Below, one piece after another: positions 16,160-24,352 of a DNA stretch of 64,000 bases. The stretch's first letter is position 1. Each line of letters begins with the position of its first letter. This DNA comes from Anaeromyxobacter sp. Lineage in GTDB: Bacteria; Myxococcota; Myxococcia; Myxococcales; Anaeromyxobacteraceae. A model generated the notes under the pieces. That model worked only from the letters and a program-made list of their open reading frames with translations. It was not told the DNA's origin and ran no database searches. The position numbers and the translations under genes were made by a program. Where the stretch lies: positions 434,001 to 498,000 of the forward strand of contig JADKCZ010000003.1 in assembly GCA_016718565.1 (NCBI GenBank), written 5' to 3'.

Positions 16160-17217
16160 GCTCCGCCGCCCCGCTGCGCCACGTCCGCGAGGCCGTCGGC
16201 GTCTTCGTCCTGGTCGCCCTGGTGCTGCTGCTGGCCGCGCTGGTGCTGGTGGGCCGCGGCCGCGGGCTCTTCGACGAGCGGGCCGAGCTGACCGTCACCT
16301 TCCCGGCGGCCCAGGCGGCGGTGCTGCGCCCCGGGGTGCCGGTGCGGCTGGCGGGCGACGCGGTGGGCACGGTGGTGGCGGCCAGCCGCGGCGGCGGCCT
16401 CATCACGGCGCGCCTCTCGCTGGTGCGGGCCGCGCTGGAGGTGCTGCGGGCCGACGCCCGGGCCACCCTGCGGGTGCCGCTGGCCGGCCTGGTGGGCGAG
16501 CTCGGCATCGAGCTCGACCCGGGCGGCGAGCCGGCGCCCTGGCCGGAGGGGCAGGTGCTGGCGGGCGTGGCCGAGGGCGACCCGGCCGTCAAGGCGCGCG
16601 AGGCGGTCGAGCAGCTCCGCGAGCAGCTGCCGGCCGTGCTGGCGCGCACCCAGTCGATCCTGGACCGCAGCGACGCCATCCTGGGCGAGGTGCAGCGGGC
16701 CGGCACGGCGGGCCACGCCGACCGGCTGGTCCGGTCGCTCGACCGGCTGGCCCAGGCGGTGGAGCGCGAGCAGGCGGTCGCCAGGGCGGCCGGGGTGCTG
16801 GCCGAGGCGGAGGCCTTGCTGCGCGGGGTGCGGGAGGGGCGCGGCACCGCCGGCCGGCTGGTCACCGACGCGGCCCTCTACGACCGGACCGCCGAGGTGC
16901 TGGCCGACCTGCACGCCAGCTGGGCCAAGCTCGACGCCCTGGTGGGCGCCTCGGCCACCCTGGCCACGCAGGCCGGCGAGCTGGCCACGCGGGCGCGCGC
17001 CCGGGGCGAGGACCTGGAGGCGCTCTTCGGCCAGGTGCAGGTGCTGGTGCTGCAGGCCACCCGGTCGCTGGAGCTGGTCAACGAGCACTGGCTGCTGCGC
17101 GGCGCGGCGCCGGCGCCGGGCCTGCCGGTGCCGCCGGCGGTGCTCGACCTGCCGGTGGAGGACGACCCTCCGACCAGCGTGGCGCCGCGCGCCTCCCCGG
17201 CGGGGGTGTCGCCGTGA
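16156..17217 (+). CDS. mlaD: MCE-domain protein (MlaD-like)
   Basis: 353 residues: a single N-terminal anchor (residues about 14-35, VGVFVLVALVLLLAALVLVGRG), then one MCE domain (LTVTFPAAQAAVLRPGVPVRLAGDAVGTV ... VGELGIELDPGG), then a long alpha-helical, Ala-rich tail with heptad character to about residue 310 and a Pro-rich end. Longer than E. coli MlaD (183), closer to tunnel-type MCE proteins with extended helices. It should form a hexameric periplasmic ring or needle that carries lipids. ATG overlaps the previous stop (ATGA). Confidence 0.9.
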   Translation: MSSAAPLRHVREAVGVFVLVALVLLLAALVLVGRGRGLFDERAELTVTFPAAQAAVLRPGVPVRLAGDAVGTVVAASRGGGLITARLSLVRAALEVLRADARATLRVPLAGLVGELGIELDPGGEPAPWPEGQVLAGVAEGDPAVKAREAVEQLREQLPAVLARTQSILDRSDAILGEVQRAGTAGHADRLVRSLDRLAQAVEREQAVARAAGVLAEAEALLRGVREGRGTAGRLVTDAALYDRTAEVLADLHASWAKLDALVGASATLATQAGELATRARARGEDLEALFGQVQVLVLQATRSLELVNEHWLLRGAAPAPGLPVPPAVLDLPVEDDPPTSVAPRASPAGVSP

Positions 17218-18065
17218 GGCGCACCGCCCTGCTGCTCGGCGCCGCCCTGCTGGCCGGCTGCGCCACCCCGCGCCCGCCGCCCGCCGAGCAGCTGGCCGAG
17301 CGGCAACGCGCCGCCGCCGAGACGGCGCGCCGCCACGACGACCCGCGCACCGCGGCCGCCCTCTTCGCCCGGGCCTCGCGGACCGCCGCCAGCGGCGACC
17401 GCCCGGCGCTGGCCGCCGACGCCGCCTGCCGCCACGGGCTGGCGCTGCTGGCCGCCGGCGACGCCGCCGGCGCCCTCGAGCCGCTCGAGCGCGCGGCCGG
17501 ACAGGCCCGGGCGGCGGGCAACCCGGCGCTGGCGGCGCGGGCGCTGCTCGGGCTGGCGCGCGCCCGGCAAGTGGCCGGGTCCGGATCGGACGGCGTGGCG
17601 GGTGCCCTGCGCGAGGCCGGGGCGCTGGCCGCCCTGGCCGACGACCGGGTGGCCGGGGCGCTGGCCGAGGTGGGGCTGGCCGCGCTGGCGCCGCCCGACG
17701 AGGCGCGCCGGCGCCTGGCCGCGGCAGAGGCGCTGGCCGGGGCGGCGCCAGAGGTGGCCGGGCCGCTGGCCCTCAACCGGGCGCGGCTGGCGGAGCGGGA
17801 GGGCCACACCGCCGAGGCGCGCCGGTCCTACCAGGCCGCGCTGGCGCCGCTGGCGGCGGCCGACGACCGGGCCGGGCTGCTCACGGCGCTGCGGGCGGCG
17901 GCGCGCCTGGCCGGCGCCGACCCGGCCGGCGCCGCCCTGGCCGCCGACCTGCACCGGCGGGCCGCGGCGGTGGCCCTGGGCCTGGGCCGGCGCGGGGTGG
18001 CGGCGGCCGAGACCGAGGCCGCCGCCGAGGCCGCCGGGGTGGCGGCGGCCCCGGCCAGCCCGTAG
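17214..18065 (+). CDS. Ala-rich lipoprotein with TPR-like helices, end of the MCE operon
   Basis: 283 residues from GTG 17214, which overlaps the MCE stop codon. The signal LLLGAALLAGC is a clean lipobox (Cys 16). The rest is almost all helical with TPR-like alternation (ALLAAGDAAGALEPLERAAGQARAAGNPALAARALLGLARA). In E. coli the Mla system includes the outer membrane lipoprotein MlaA and other MCE operons include PqiC-like lipoproteins; this protein does not look like either but occupies that operon slot. A role linking the MCE complex to the outer membrane is inferred. Confidence 0.75.
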   Translation: MRRTALLLGAALLAGCATPRPPPAEQLAERQRAAAETARRHDDPRTAAALFARASRTAASGDRPALAADAACRHGLALLAAGDAAGALEPLERAAGQARAAGNPALAARALLGLARARQVAGSGSDGVAGALREAGALAALADDRVAGALAEVGLAALAPPDEARRRLAAAEALAGAAPEVAGPLALNRARLAEREGHTAEARRSYQAALAPLAAADDRAGLLTALRAAARLAGADPAGAALAADLHRRAAAVALGLGRRGVAAAETEAAAEAAGVAAAPASP

Positions 18066-18067
18066 CG

Positions 18068-20803
18068 CTACTTCACCGTGCCCGGCGGGAGCGGCCTCCC
18101 GTCGGCGTCGAGCAGCCTCGGGTCGCCGAGGCCCAGCGCCTTCAGGCCGGCCTCCACCTTGGCCCGGTCGCCCACCACCACCCAGACCGTCTCGGACGGC
18201 TGCAGCAGCCTGGCCGCCTCGGCCACGTCGGCCAGCGTGACCGCCCGGACCCGGTCGGCGTAGCCGGCGAAGTAGTCGTCCCCCAGGCGGAAGCGGACGA
18301 TCTCGCCGATCGAGCCGGCCACCGCCCGGGCCGTCTCCCACTGGCCGGGCAGCGAGAGCGTCAGGTTGGACTGGGCGGCGTGGAGCTCGTCGGCGGTCAC
18401 CGGCCGCTCGCCGCGGATGCCGCGCAGCTCCCGCGTGAACTCGGCCAGCGCCTCGGCCGTCTTGTCGGACTGCACCGGCGCGAAGCCGAGGTAGGGGCGG
18501 GGGCCCGAGGTGCCGAGCAGCACGGTGCGCGCGCCGTAGGACCAGTGCTTCTCCTCCCGCAGGTTCATGTTGAGGCGGGAGGTGAACTGGCCGCCCAGGA
18601 TGGTGTTCATCACCTCCTGCGCCACGTCCGGTCCGGGGCGCCGCGGCGGCGCCACCGTGCCCATGAGGATGAGCGACTGGGGCGCGCCCGGCCGGTCGAT
18701 GAGGTAGAGGCCGGCCGAGGGGGGCGTGCCCTGCCCGATGGGCTGCTTGGGGGAGCGGCCGGCCTTCCAGCCGGCCAGCAGCCGCTCCAGCTTCGGCCGG
18801 ATCTCGGCCAGGGTGGTGTCGCCCACCACCACCAGCGTGGCGCCGCCCGGCTTGAACCAGGCCTGGTGCCAGGCGACCACGTCGGCGCGCGTGATGGAGG
18901 CCACCGAGGCGGCCGTGCCGGAGCCGGTGAGCGGGTTGCCGTAGGGGTGGGTCTTCCCGAAGATCAGCGCCGGCACCACCCGCATGGCCACCCCGTTGGG
19001 CTGCGCCAGCTCCTGCCCGATGGCGGCGGCCTGCTGCTTCTGGAGCCGGTCGAAGTCGGCCTGCGGGAAGCTGGGCTCGAGCACCACGTCGGCGAAGAGG
19101 TCGAGGGAGGCGTCCAGGTTGGCCTTGAGGGCGTCGAGCGAGACGGTGGTCTGGTCGAGGTTGGAGCCGGAGGAGAGGCCGGCCCCGAGCCGCTGCAGCG
19201 CCTCGGAGAGCTGCAGGGCGCTGCGGCGGCGCGTCCCCTCGTCGAGCATGTTGGCGGCCAGCTTGGCCGTGCCCGCCTTGCCGCCCGCGTCGGAGGCGTA
19301 GCCGGCGTCCACCACCAGGTCGAGGGTGACCACCGGGATCTCGTGGCGCTCGGCCACCACCAGCTCGAGCCCGTTCGAGAGGGTGGCGCGCTGCAGCGCC
19401 GGCAGCGCCGCCCCCGGCTGCGGGCCGGGCTCCGGCCGCCGGCTGCGATCCGCGCCGCCCGCCCCGGCCGCCAGCTCGGGGAACGGGGTCACGGTCATCA
19501 CGTGCAGGCCGTCGGAGAGCCAGCGCCGCGCCGCGCCCTGGATCTCGGCCGGGGTGGCCGCCAGCGCCCGCTGCAGGCGCGCCCGGTAGGCCCCCGGATC
19601 GCCCCCGTAGACCTGGTTCTCCGCCAGCACGTCGGACTTCCCCCCGAAGCCGCCGATCCGCTCGACCCCGCGGATGAAGCCGGCCACCTGCTCGGTGCGG
19701 GCCCGCGCCACCTCGTCCTTGGTCGGCCCCTGGGCGATGAGGCGCGAGAGCTCCTGGCGCGCCGCCCGCTCCACGGCGGCGGGATCGCCGCCCGGCTTCA
19801 CGGTGGCCACGATCATGAAGCTGGAGCCGAGCTCGCGGGTCCACTGGCCCGCCATGACGCTGGTGGCGATCTGCTCGTCGTAGACCAGCCGCTTGTAGAG
19901 GCGCGAGGTCTTGCCGGAGGAGAGCACCTGCCCGGCCAGGTCGAGCAGGTCGCCGTCGGGGGCGCCCCACTCCGGGGTGTTCCAGCTGAGGTAGACGCGG
20001 GCCTGCGGCACCCGGTCCTGCAGCTCCTGGCGCTGCTCCCCGGTGCGCTTGGCCACCCAGACGGCCGGCCGGTCGAGCGGGGGGCCCGGCGGGAGGTCGC
20101 CGAAGAAGCGCTCGACCCTGGCCTTGACGTCCTCGGGCTTCACGTCGCCCGCCACCACCAGGGTGGCGTTGGAGGGGCCGTACCAGGTCTTGAACCAGGT
20201 CTTCACGTCGTCGAGCGAGGCGGCGTTCAGGTCCTCCATCGAGCCGATGGTGGTCCAGGAGTACGGGTGGCCCGGGGGGTACTGGAGCGGCGCCATCAGG
20301 TCGTAGACCCGCCCGTACGGCTGGTTGTCGCGCTGGCGCTTCTCGTTCTGGACCACCCCGCGCTGCTCGTCGAGCCTGGCCTGGTCGATGGCGCCGAGCA
20401 GGTGGCCCATGCGGTCGGACTCCATCCAGAGCACCGTGTCGAGCGAGGCCACCGGCACGTTCTGGAAGTAGTTGGTCCGGTCGGTGTCGGTGGTGCCGTT
20501 CATGTCGGTGGCGCCGAGCCGCTCCAGCACCTTGAAGTAGTCGTCGTTGAAGTGCTCCGAGCCGTTGAAGACCAGGTGCTCGAAGAGGTGGGCGAAGCCG
20601 GTGCGGCCGGGGCGCTCGTTCTTGGAGCCCACGTGGTACCAGACGTTGACGGCCACGATGGGCGCCTTGTGGTCCTCGTGCACCACCAGCGTCAGCCCGT
20701 TCTGCAGGCGGAAGGTGGTGAAGGGGATGTCCGGGATCTCCTGGGCGGGCGCGGCGGCGGCGGCCAGGACCAGCGCCAGGGCGAGCGCGAGGCGGGTGGG
20801 CAT
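18068..20803 (-). CDS. M16-family zinc metalloprotease (two-domain, secreted)
   Basis: 911 residues from ATG 20803 (AGAGGAG site), with a signal peptide (LALALALVLAAAAAPAQE). The N-half contains the inverted zinc motif HLFEH (about 72-76) and the DMNGTTDTDRTNYFQNVP substrate region of M16 peptidases. The C-half repeats the fold (TLSNGLELVVAERHEIPVV) but shows LAANMLDEG in place of HxxEH, so it is the inactive partner half, as in PqqL-type proteases. Likely periplasmic; substrates are unknown. Convergent with the MCE operon, with only 2 bases between them. Confidence 0.93.
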   Translation of the reverse strand: MPTRLALALALVLAAAAAPAQEIPDIPFTTFRLQNGLTLVVHEDHKAPIVAVNVWYHVGSKNERPGRTGFAHLFEHLVFNGSEHFNDDYFKVLERLGATDMNGTTDTDRTNYFQNVPVASLDTVLWMESDRMGHLLGAIDQARLDEQRGVVQNEKRQRDNQPYGRVYDLMAPLQYPPGHPYSWTTIGSMEDLNAASLDDVKTWFKTWYGPSNATLVVAGDVKPEDVKARVERFFGDLPPGPPLDRPAVWVAKRTGEQRQELQDRVPQARVYLSWNTPEWGAPDGDLLDLAGQVLSSGKTSRLYKRLVYDEQIATSVMAGQWTRELGSSFMIVATVKPGGDPAAVERAARQELSRLIAQGPTKDEVARARTEQVAGFIRGVERIGGFGGKSDVLAENQVYGGDPGAYRARLQRALAATPAEIQGAARRWLSDGLHVMTVTPFPELAAGAGGADRSRRPEPGPQPGAALPALQRATLSNGLELVVAERHEIPVVTLDLVVDAGYASDAGGKAGTAKLAANMLDEGTRRRSALQLSEALQRLGAGLSSGSNLDQTTVSLDALKANLDASLDLFADVVLEPSFPQADFDRLQKQQAAAIGQELAQPNGVAMRVVPALIFGKTHPYGNPLTGSGTAASVASITRADVVAWHQAWFKPGGATLVVVGDTTLAEIRPKLERLLAGWKAGRSPKQPIGQGTPPSAGLYLIDRPGAPQSLILMGTVAPPRRPGPDVAQEVMNTILGGQFTSRLNMNLREEKHWSYGARTVLLGTSGPRPYLGFAPVQSDKTAEALAEFTRELRGIRGERPVTADELHAAQSNLTLSLPGQWETARAVAGSIGEIVRFRLGDDYFAGYADRVRAVTLADVAEAARLLQPSETVWVVVGDRAKVEAGLKALGLGDPRLLDADGRPLPPGTVK

Positions 20804-20975
20804 CGGGGGCTCCTCTCGAGGGTGAGGGCGGATTCTAGGGGGTGTCCCCCCCGAAGGCGCGGCCCGTCCGGGGATCCCCTGACCGGTGGCCACGGTCGTG
20901 GGACACCTGGCCTGGACCCGGAGTCGTATGATGTCCGTCCTGGGCCGCCTCCCGCGGCCTCACGGAGGACCGCCC

Positions 20976-21503
20976 ATGAACCTCACCCACTCCCTCGTCG
21001 CCCTCGCCGCCTCGCTCGCCCTCACCGCCTGCGGCGGCACGGTCGACTTCTCCATCGAGAAGGACCTCACGGTGGACTCCACCGTCAACGCAGGCAGCTC
21101 GCTGGCGAGCTACGACCTGTCGGCCGAGGCCGGCAGCGCCTGGAAGCAGCGCAACAAGATCGACTCCCTCTCCATCGAGGAGGCCACCGCGGTGGTCTCG
21201 GTGGTGGACGGGGGCAACACCGCCACCGCCGTGAGCGGCGAGGCCTGGCTGCTGCCCGAGGGCGCCAGCTCGCCGACGGCCGCCGGCAGCGTCCGCATCG
21301 GCACCTGGACGGCCGAGCCGGTGGTGGTCGGGAACACCATCGTGCTCGACCCGACCCCGGAGCTGAACGGCTTCGTGCGGGACGCCTTCAACGGGAACGG
21401 CCGGTTCTCCATCTACGTGGCCGGCAGCGGCGCGGAGGGCGCCCGGGTCGCCTGCACCCTGCACGTGACGCTCGGCGCCAAGCTGAAGTGGAAGCTCTTC
21501 TGA
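20976..21503 (+). CDS. Small lipoprotein of unknown function
   Basis: 175 residues from ATG 20976 with a GGAGG site 8 bases upstream. Lipobox LTAC (Cys about 19) after a typical signal. The mature part is beta-rich with no Cys pair except one near the end, and ends KLKWKLF. No domain is recognised. A hairpin 56 bases after the stop probably ends the transcript. Confidence 0.75.
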   Translation: MNLTHSLVALAASLALTACGGTVDFSIEKDLTVDSTVNAGSSLASYDLSAEAGSAWKQRNKIDSLSIEEATAVVSVVDGGNTATAVSGEAWLLPEGASSPTAAGSVRIGTWTAEPVVVGNTIVLDPTPELNGFVRDAFNGNGRFSIYVAGSGAEGARVACTLHVTLGAKLKWKLF

Positions 21504-21558
21504 TCGCGGTCGGACCCCCCCGTCGCTGACCCAGGGGGCTGCAGAACCTGCCGTGTAG

Positions 21559-21590
21559 GTGCCCGGGCTCCTCGTGATCCCGGGCACTTG
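21559..21590 (+). terminator. Probable rho-independent terminator
   Basis: GTGCCCGGG (21559-21567) pairs perfectly with CCCGGGCAC (21579-21587) across an 11-base loop, followed by TTGCATTTC, a weak T-rich tail. It lies downstream of the small lipoprotein gene. Confidence 0.6.
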
Positions 21591-21667
21591 CATTTCGGGG
21601 CCTCCGGCCCGGTCCTTGCTGAATGGCCTCCCGAACGCCGCGTCCGGCGTCGTCGCCAGGAGTCGCC

Positions 21668-21883
21668 ATGAACCAGGCTGCAGCCCAGATCGAGGTCGCC
21701 CAGGCCTCCCTCGTCCAGCGCACGCAGAAGTACCAGGACGCCGCCACCCTCAGGCTCATCGAGGGCATCTCCTCGGGAGGCAGCCAGGTGGAGCTGGCCA
21801 CGCCGCCCGCCTCCAACGTGCCGCCGGTCCACCCGGTCAACGCCGCGCCGCGCGAGGGCAGCAGCATCCACGTCATCGCCTGA
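21668..21883 (+). CDS. Small hypothetical protein (71 residues)
   Basis: The ATG at 21668 has a good CAGGAG site. The N-terminal half is a helix rich in Gln and Ala (AAAQIEVAQASLVQRTQKYQ, ending LIEGIS), the C-terminal half is Pro-rich and ends SSIHVIA. The helix recalls small motility-type proteins of the YjfB sort, but the match is too weak for a call. It stands between a terminator and a convergent response regulator gene. Confidence 0.5.
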   Translation: MNQAAAQIEVAQASLVQRTQKYQDAATLRLIEGISSGGSQVELATPPASNVPPVHPVNAAPREGSSIHVIA

Positions 21884-21964
21884 AGCGGGTCGGCGGGGCC
21901 GCCGGCCCCGTGGTGATCCGCGCCACACCAGGAGCGCGGTCCCCGCCAGGGCGGGGGCCGCGCT

Positions 21965-23053
21965 TCAGCGCTTCAGGTCGGCGGGCGTCAGCAGGGGGGC
22001 CACCCAGGGCGTCCCGCCCAGGCTGAGCGCCGCCTTCATCTCCGTCGACACCACGAAGGTGGGCTCGACCTGGAGCTCCGCGGTCTCGAGCAGGGCGGCG
22101 GCCACCAGGCGGGAGATCTGGTCCGCCAGCGGCGGCGCGCGGGACAGGTCCACCTCCAGGCCGGTCGCCTCCTGCAGCCTGGTGCGGATGGCGGCCCGCA
22201 GCCGGCGGGTGGCCACCTCGAAGTAGACCGAGGCGTCCTCCTCGTGGCCGCGGAAGGCGGCCAGCACGGCCGTGTCGCCGCCCGAGATGACGAGGTTGCG
22301 CAGGCAGTTGGGGTAGAGGAACTCCTTCACCACCAGCCCGTCGGGCGGCCGCGCCACGGCGCCGTCGAAGTCGCCGGTGCGGATGCGCCGCCGGGCGTCG
22401 CTGGTCCGCTCCGGGTCGTCGAGCAGGAAGAAGGCCGCCTCGGGCTGCAGGGCGAGGAGCCGCCTGGCCAGGGCGTTGGCGCCGACGAGGCCCCAGCTGA
22501 CGCCGTCCACCAGCACCAGCCGGTAGGCGCGCTGGCGCGCCAGCGCCTCGGCCGCCTCCGGGGTGGCCACCGCGTCCACCATCACGTGGGGCGGCAGGTT
22601 GGCCCGCAGGATCTCGGCCGGGCCGGGAGCGGCGTCCACCACCAGCGCCCAGGGCGTCTCGGCCACCAGCTGGTCGGGCGGCAGGCCCAGGGCCCGCGCC
22701 AGGGCCGCGTGGACCTGGCGGGGATCGAGCGGCTTGCACACGTAGTCGACCCGGCCCAGCTTGATGACCGCCGCCAGCAGCTTGGTGTCGGAGGCCCCGG
22801 TGACCAGGATCACTGGGGTCTGGTTGCCCCACTGGCGCAGGAAGCGGAGCATGGTCGGCCCGTCCAGCACCGGCATGTGCAGGTCCAGCAGCACCAGGTC
22901 GTAGCGGGTGGCGCCGCAGCGGCGCAGCCCGGTGGCGCCGTCCTCGGCCTGCTCCACCTCGAAGCCGAAGGGCTCCAGGAGCGACTCCAGGGAGGCGCGC
23001 ACCGCGGCGCTGTCGTCCACCACCAGGACGCGCCGCGCCTTGCCCTCGCTCAC
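21965..23053 (-). CDS. Response regulator with tandem receiver-like domains and a novel C-terminus
   Basis: 362 residues from GTG 23053. The first receiver is complete: acidic pair DD at 13-14, phospho-Asp 57 in LVLLDLHMPVLDG, Thr in LVTGAS, and Lys 107 in YVCKPLD. A second receiver-like unit follows (about 130-245: ALVVDAAPGPAEILRANLPPHVMVDAVATPEAAEALARQ ... LVLVDGV) that lacks clear acidic residues and is probably a pseudo-receiver. The last 110 residues (AAFRGHEEDASVYFEVATRRLRAAIRTRL ...) have no recognised output domain. It is divergent from a sensor gene with no kinase, with only 126 bases between them. Confidence 0.8.
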   Translation of the reverse strand: MSEGKARRVLVVDDSAAVRASLESLLEPFGFEVEQAEDGATGLRRCGATRYDLVLLDLHMPVLDGPTMLRFLRQWGNQTPVILVTGASDTKLLAAVIKLGRVDYVCKPLDPRQVHAALARALGLPPDQLVAETPWALVVDAAPGPAEILRANLPPHVMVDAVATPEAAEALARQRAYRLVLVDGVSWGLVGANALARRLLALQPEAAFFLLDDPERTSDARRRIRTGDFDGAVARPPDGLVVKEFLYPNCLRNLVISGGDTAVLAAFRGHEEDASVYFEVATRRLRAAIRTRLQEATGLEVDLSRAPPLADQISRLVAAALLETAELQVEPTFVVSTEMKAALSLGGTPWVAPLLTPADLKR

Positions 23054-23179
23054 GCCCGACCTCGTCCACCCGACATGGCCCCGATCTCTTCCACGCGCGG
23101 TGACTGGACGCAAGCCCTCGGGGCGGAGCGTCGGGGGCCCGCCTCGCCGGCGCGCCCCCCCGGTGTTACCTTGGGACCG

Positions 23180-24343
23180 ATGCGCAGCGTCTCGGTGGAG
23201 TCCAAACTGGTGCTGGCGGTGGCCACCCTCTCGCTGGCCGCCGGCGTGGCCGGGGCCCAGCTGGTGGGCCACCACTTCGAGCGGAAGGTGGAGGAGGTGG
23301 GGGGGCACGTGCTCGGCGCCGCCGCCGAGGCCTTCGCCCTGCAGCAGCGGGCCGAGGTGGAGAAGCTCTCGGCCACCCTCGACGCCCTGCAGGCCTCGGC
23401 CGAGCTGCGGGCCGCCTTCCTGGCCGCCGACCGCCCGGCCCTGCTGCGGCTGACCGCGCCGCTCCTCGAGACCATGCGGGAGCGCAGCCGCATCACCCAC
23501 TGGTACTTCTACACGGCCGAGGCGGCCCCGCGGGTCTTCCTCCGGGTCCACCGGCCCGGGCTGCACGGCGACGCGCCGCCGCGCGCCACCATCCGGCGCG
23601 CCATCGAGACCGGCGAGCAGGGGGCTGGCCTGGAGCTGGGCAAGACCGCCTTCGCCCTGCGGGTGGTCCACCCCTGGTACGTGGACGGCCGCCTGGTCGG
23701 CTACATGGAGCTGGCCGAGGAGGTGGACCACTTCCTCACCGCCATGAAGGGGCGCACCGGCGACGAGTACGCCCTGATGGTGCTCAGGAAGTACCTCGAC
23801 CCGGTGGCCTGGGCGGCGATGGTGGGCCCCCGGGTCGGCCGGTGGGACTCCAGCGCCGAGGCGCTGGTGGTCAACGCCACCAGCGGCGACGACGGCATCC
23901 TGGAGTGGCGCGGCGACGTCGAGGCGCTGGAGGCCGACGGGCTGTTCCTGGGCGAGGTGGAGCACCGCGAGCGCGCCTTCATCCGCGGGGTCTTCCCGGT
24001 GCAGGACGCCGCCGGCCGCCGCGTCGGGGCGCTCTTCGTGGTGCACGACTTCACCGGCCACCACCGGGCCATGCGCGAGGGGCGCGGCTACGCCCTGGCG
24101 GTGCTGCTGGCGATGTCGCTGCTGGCCGCGACCGGGGTGATGGTGGTGGCCCACCTGCTGGTCTTCCGGCGGCTGGCCCGGCTGCGGGCCCGCCTGGAGC
24201 TTCGCGCCACCTCCATCACTCCCGCCGGCCAGGCCGGCCCCATGACCGGCCACGACGACCTGTCGCGCCTGGAGGTGCTCTTCGACCGGGCGCTGGGCGA
24301 GGCGCGCGGGCCGCCGAGCCGGCCGCCCGACCAGCCCCGCTAG
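23180..24343 (+). CDS. Membrane sensor with periplasmic double-Cache-like domain, no kinase
   Basis: 387 residues: N-terminal membrane helix (about 7-28), a periplasmic domain of about 260 residues with Cache features (WYFYTAEAAPRVFLRVHRPGLHGD, KTAFALRVVHPWYVDGRLVGYMELAEEVDHF), and a second membrane helix (GYALAVLLAMSLLAATGVMVVAHLLVF) followed by 50-60 cytoplasmic residues. No histidine kinase, GGDEF or methyl-accepting domain is present. The protein could signal through a separate partner; the divergent response regulator is a candidate. The ModF-like gene starts 9 bases after its stop. Confidence 0.8.
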   Translation: MRSVSVESKLVLAVATLSLAAGVAGAQLVGHHFERKVEEVGGHVLGAAAEAFALQQRAEVEKLSATLDALQASAELRAAFLAADRPALLRLTAPLLETMRERSRITHWYFYTAEAAPRVFLRVHRPGLHGDAPPRATIRRAIETGEQGAGLELGKTAFALRVVHPWYVDGRLVGYMELAEEVDHFLTAMKGRTGDEYALMVLRKYLDPVAWAAMVGPRVGRWDSSAEALVVNATSGDDGILEWRGDVEALEADGLFLGEVEHRERAFIRGVFPVQDAAGRRVGALFVVHDFTGHHRAMREGRGYALAVLLAMSLLAATGVMVVAHLLVFRRLARLRARLELRATSITPAGQAGPMTGHDDLSRLEVLFDRALGEARGPPSRPPDQPR

Positions 24344-24352
24344 GCCCCCGCG

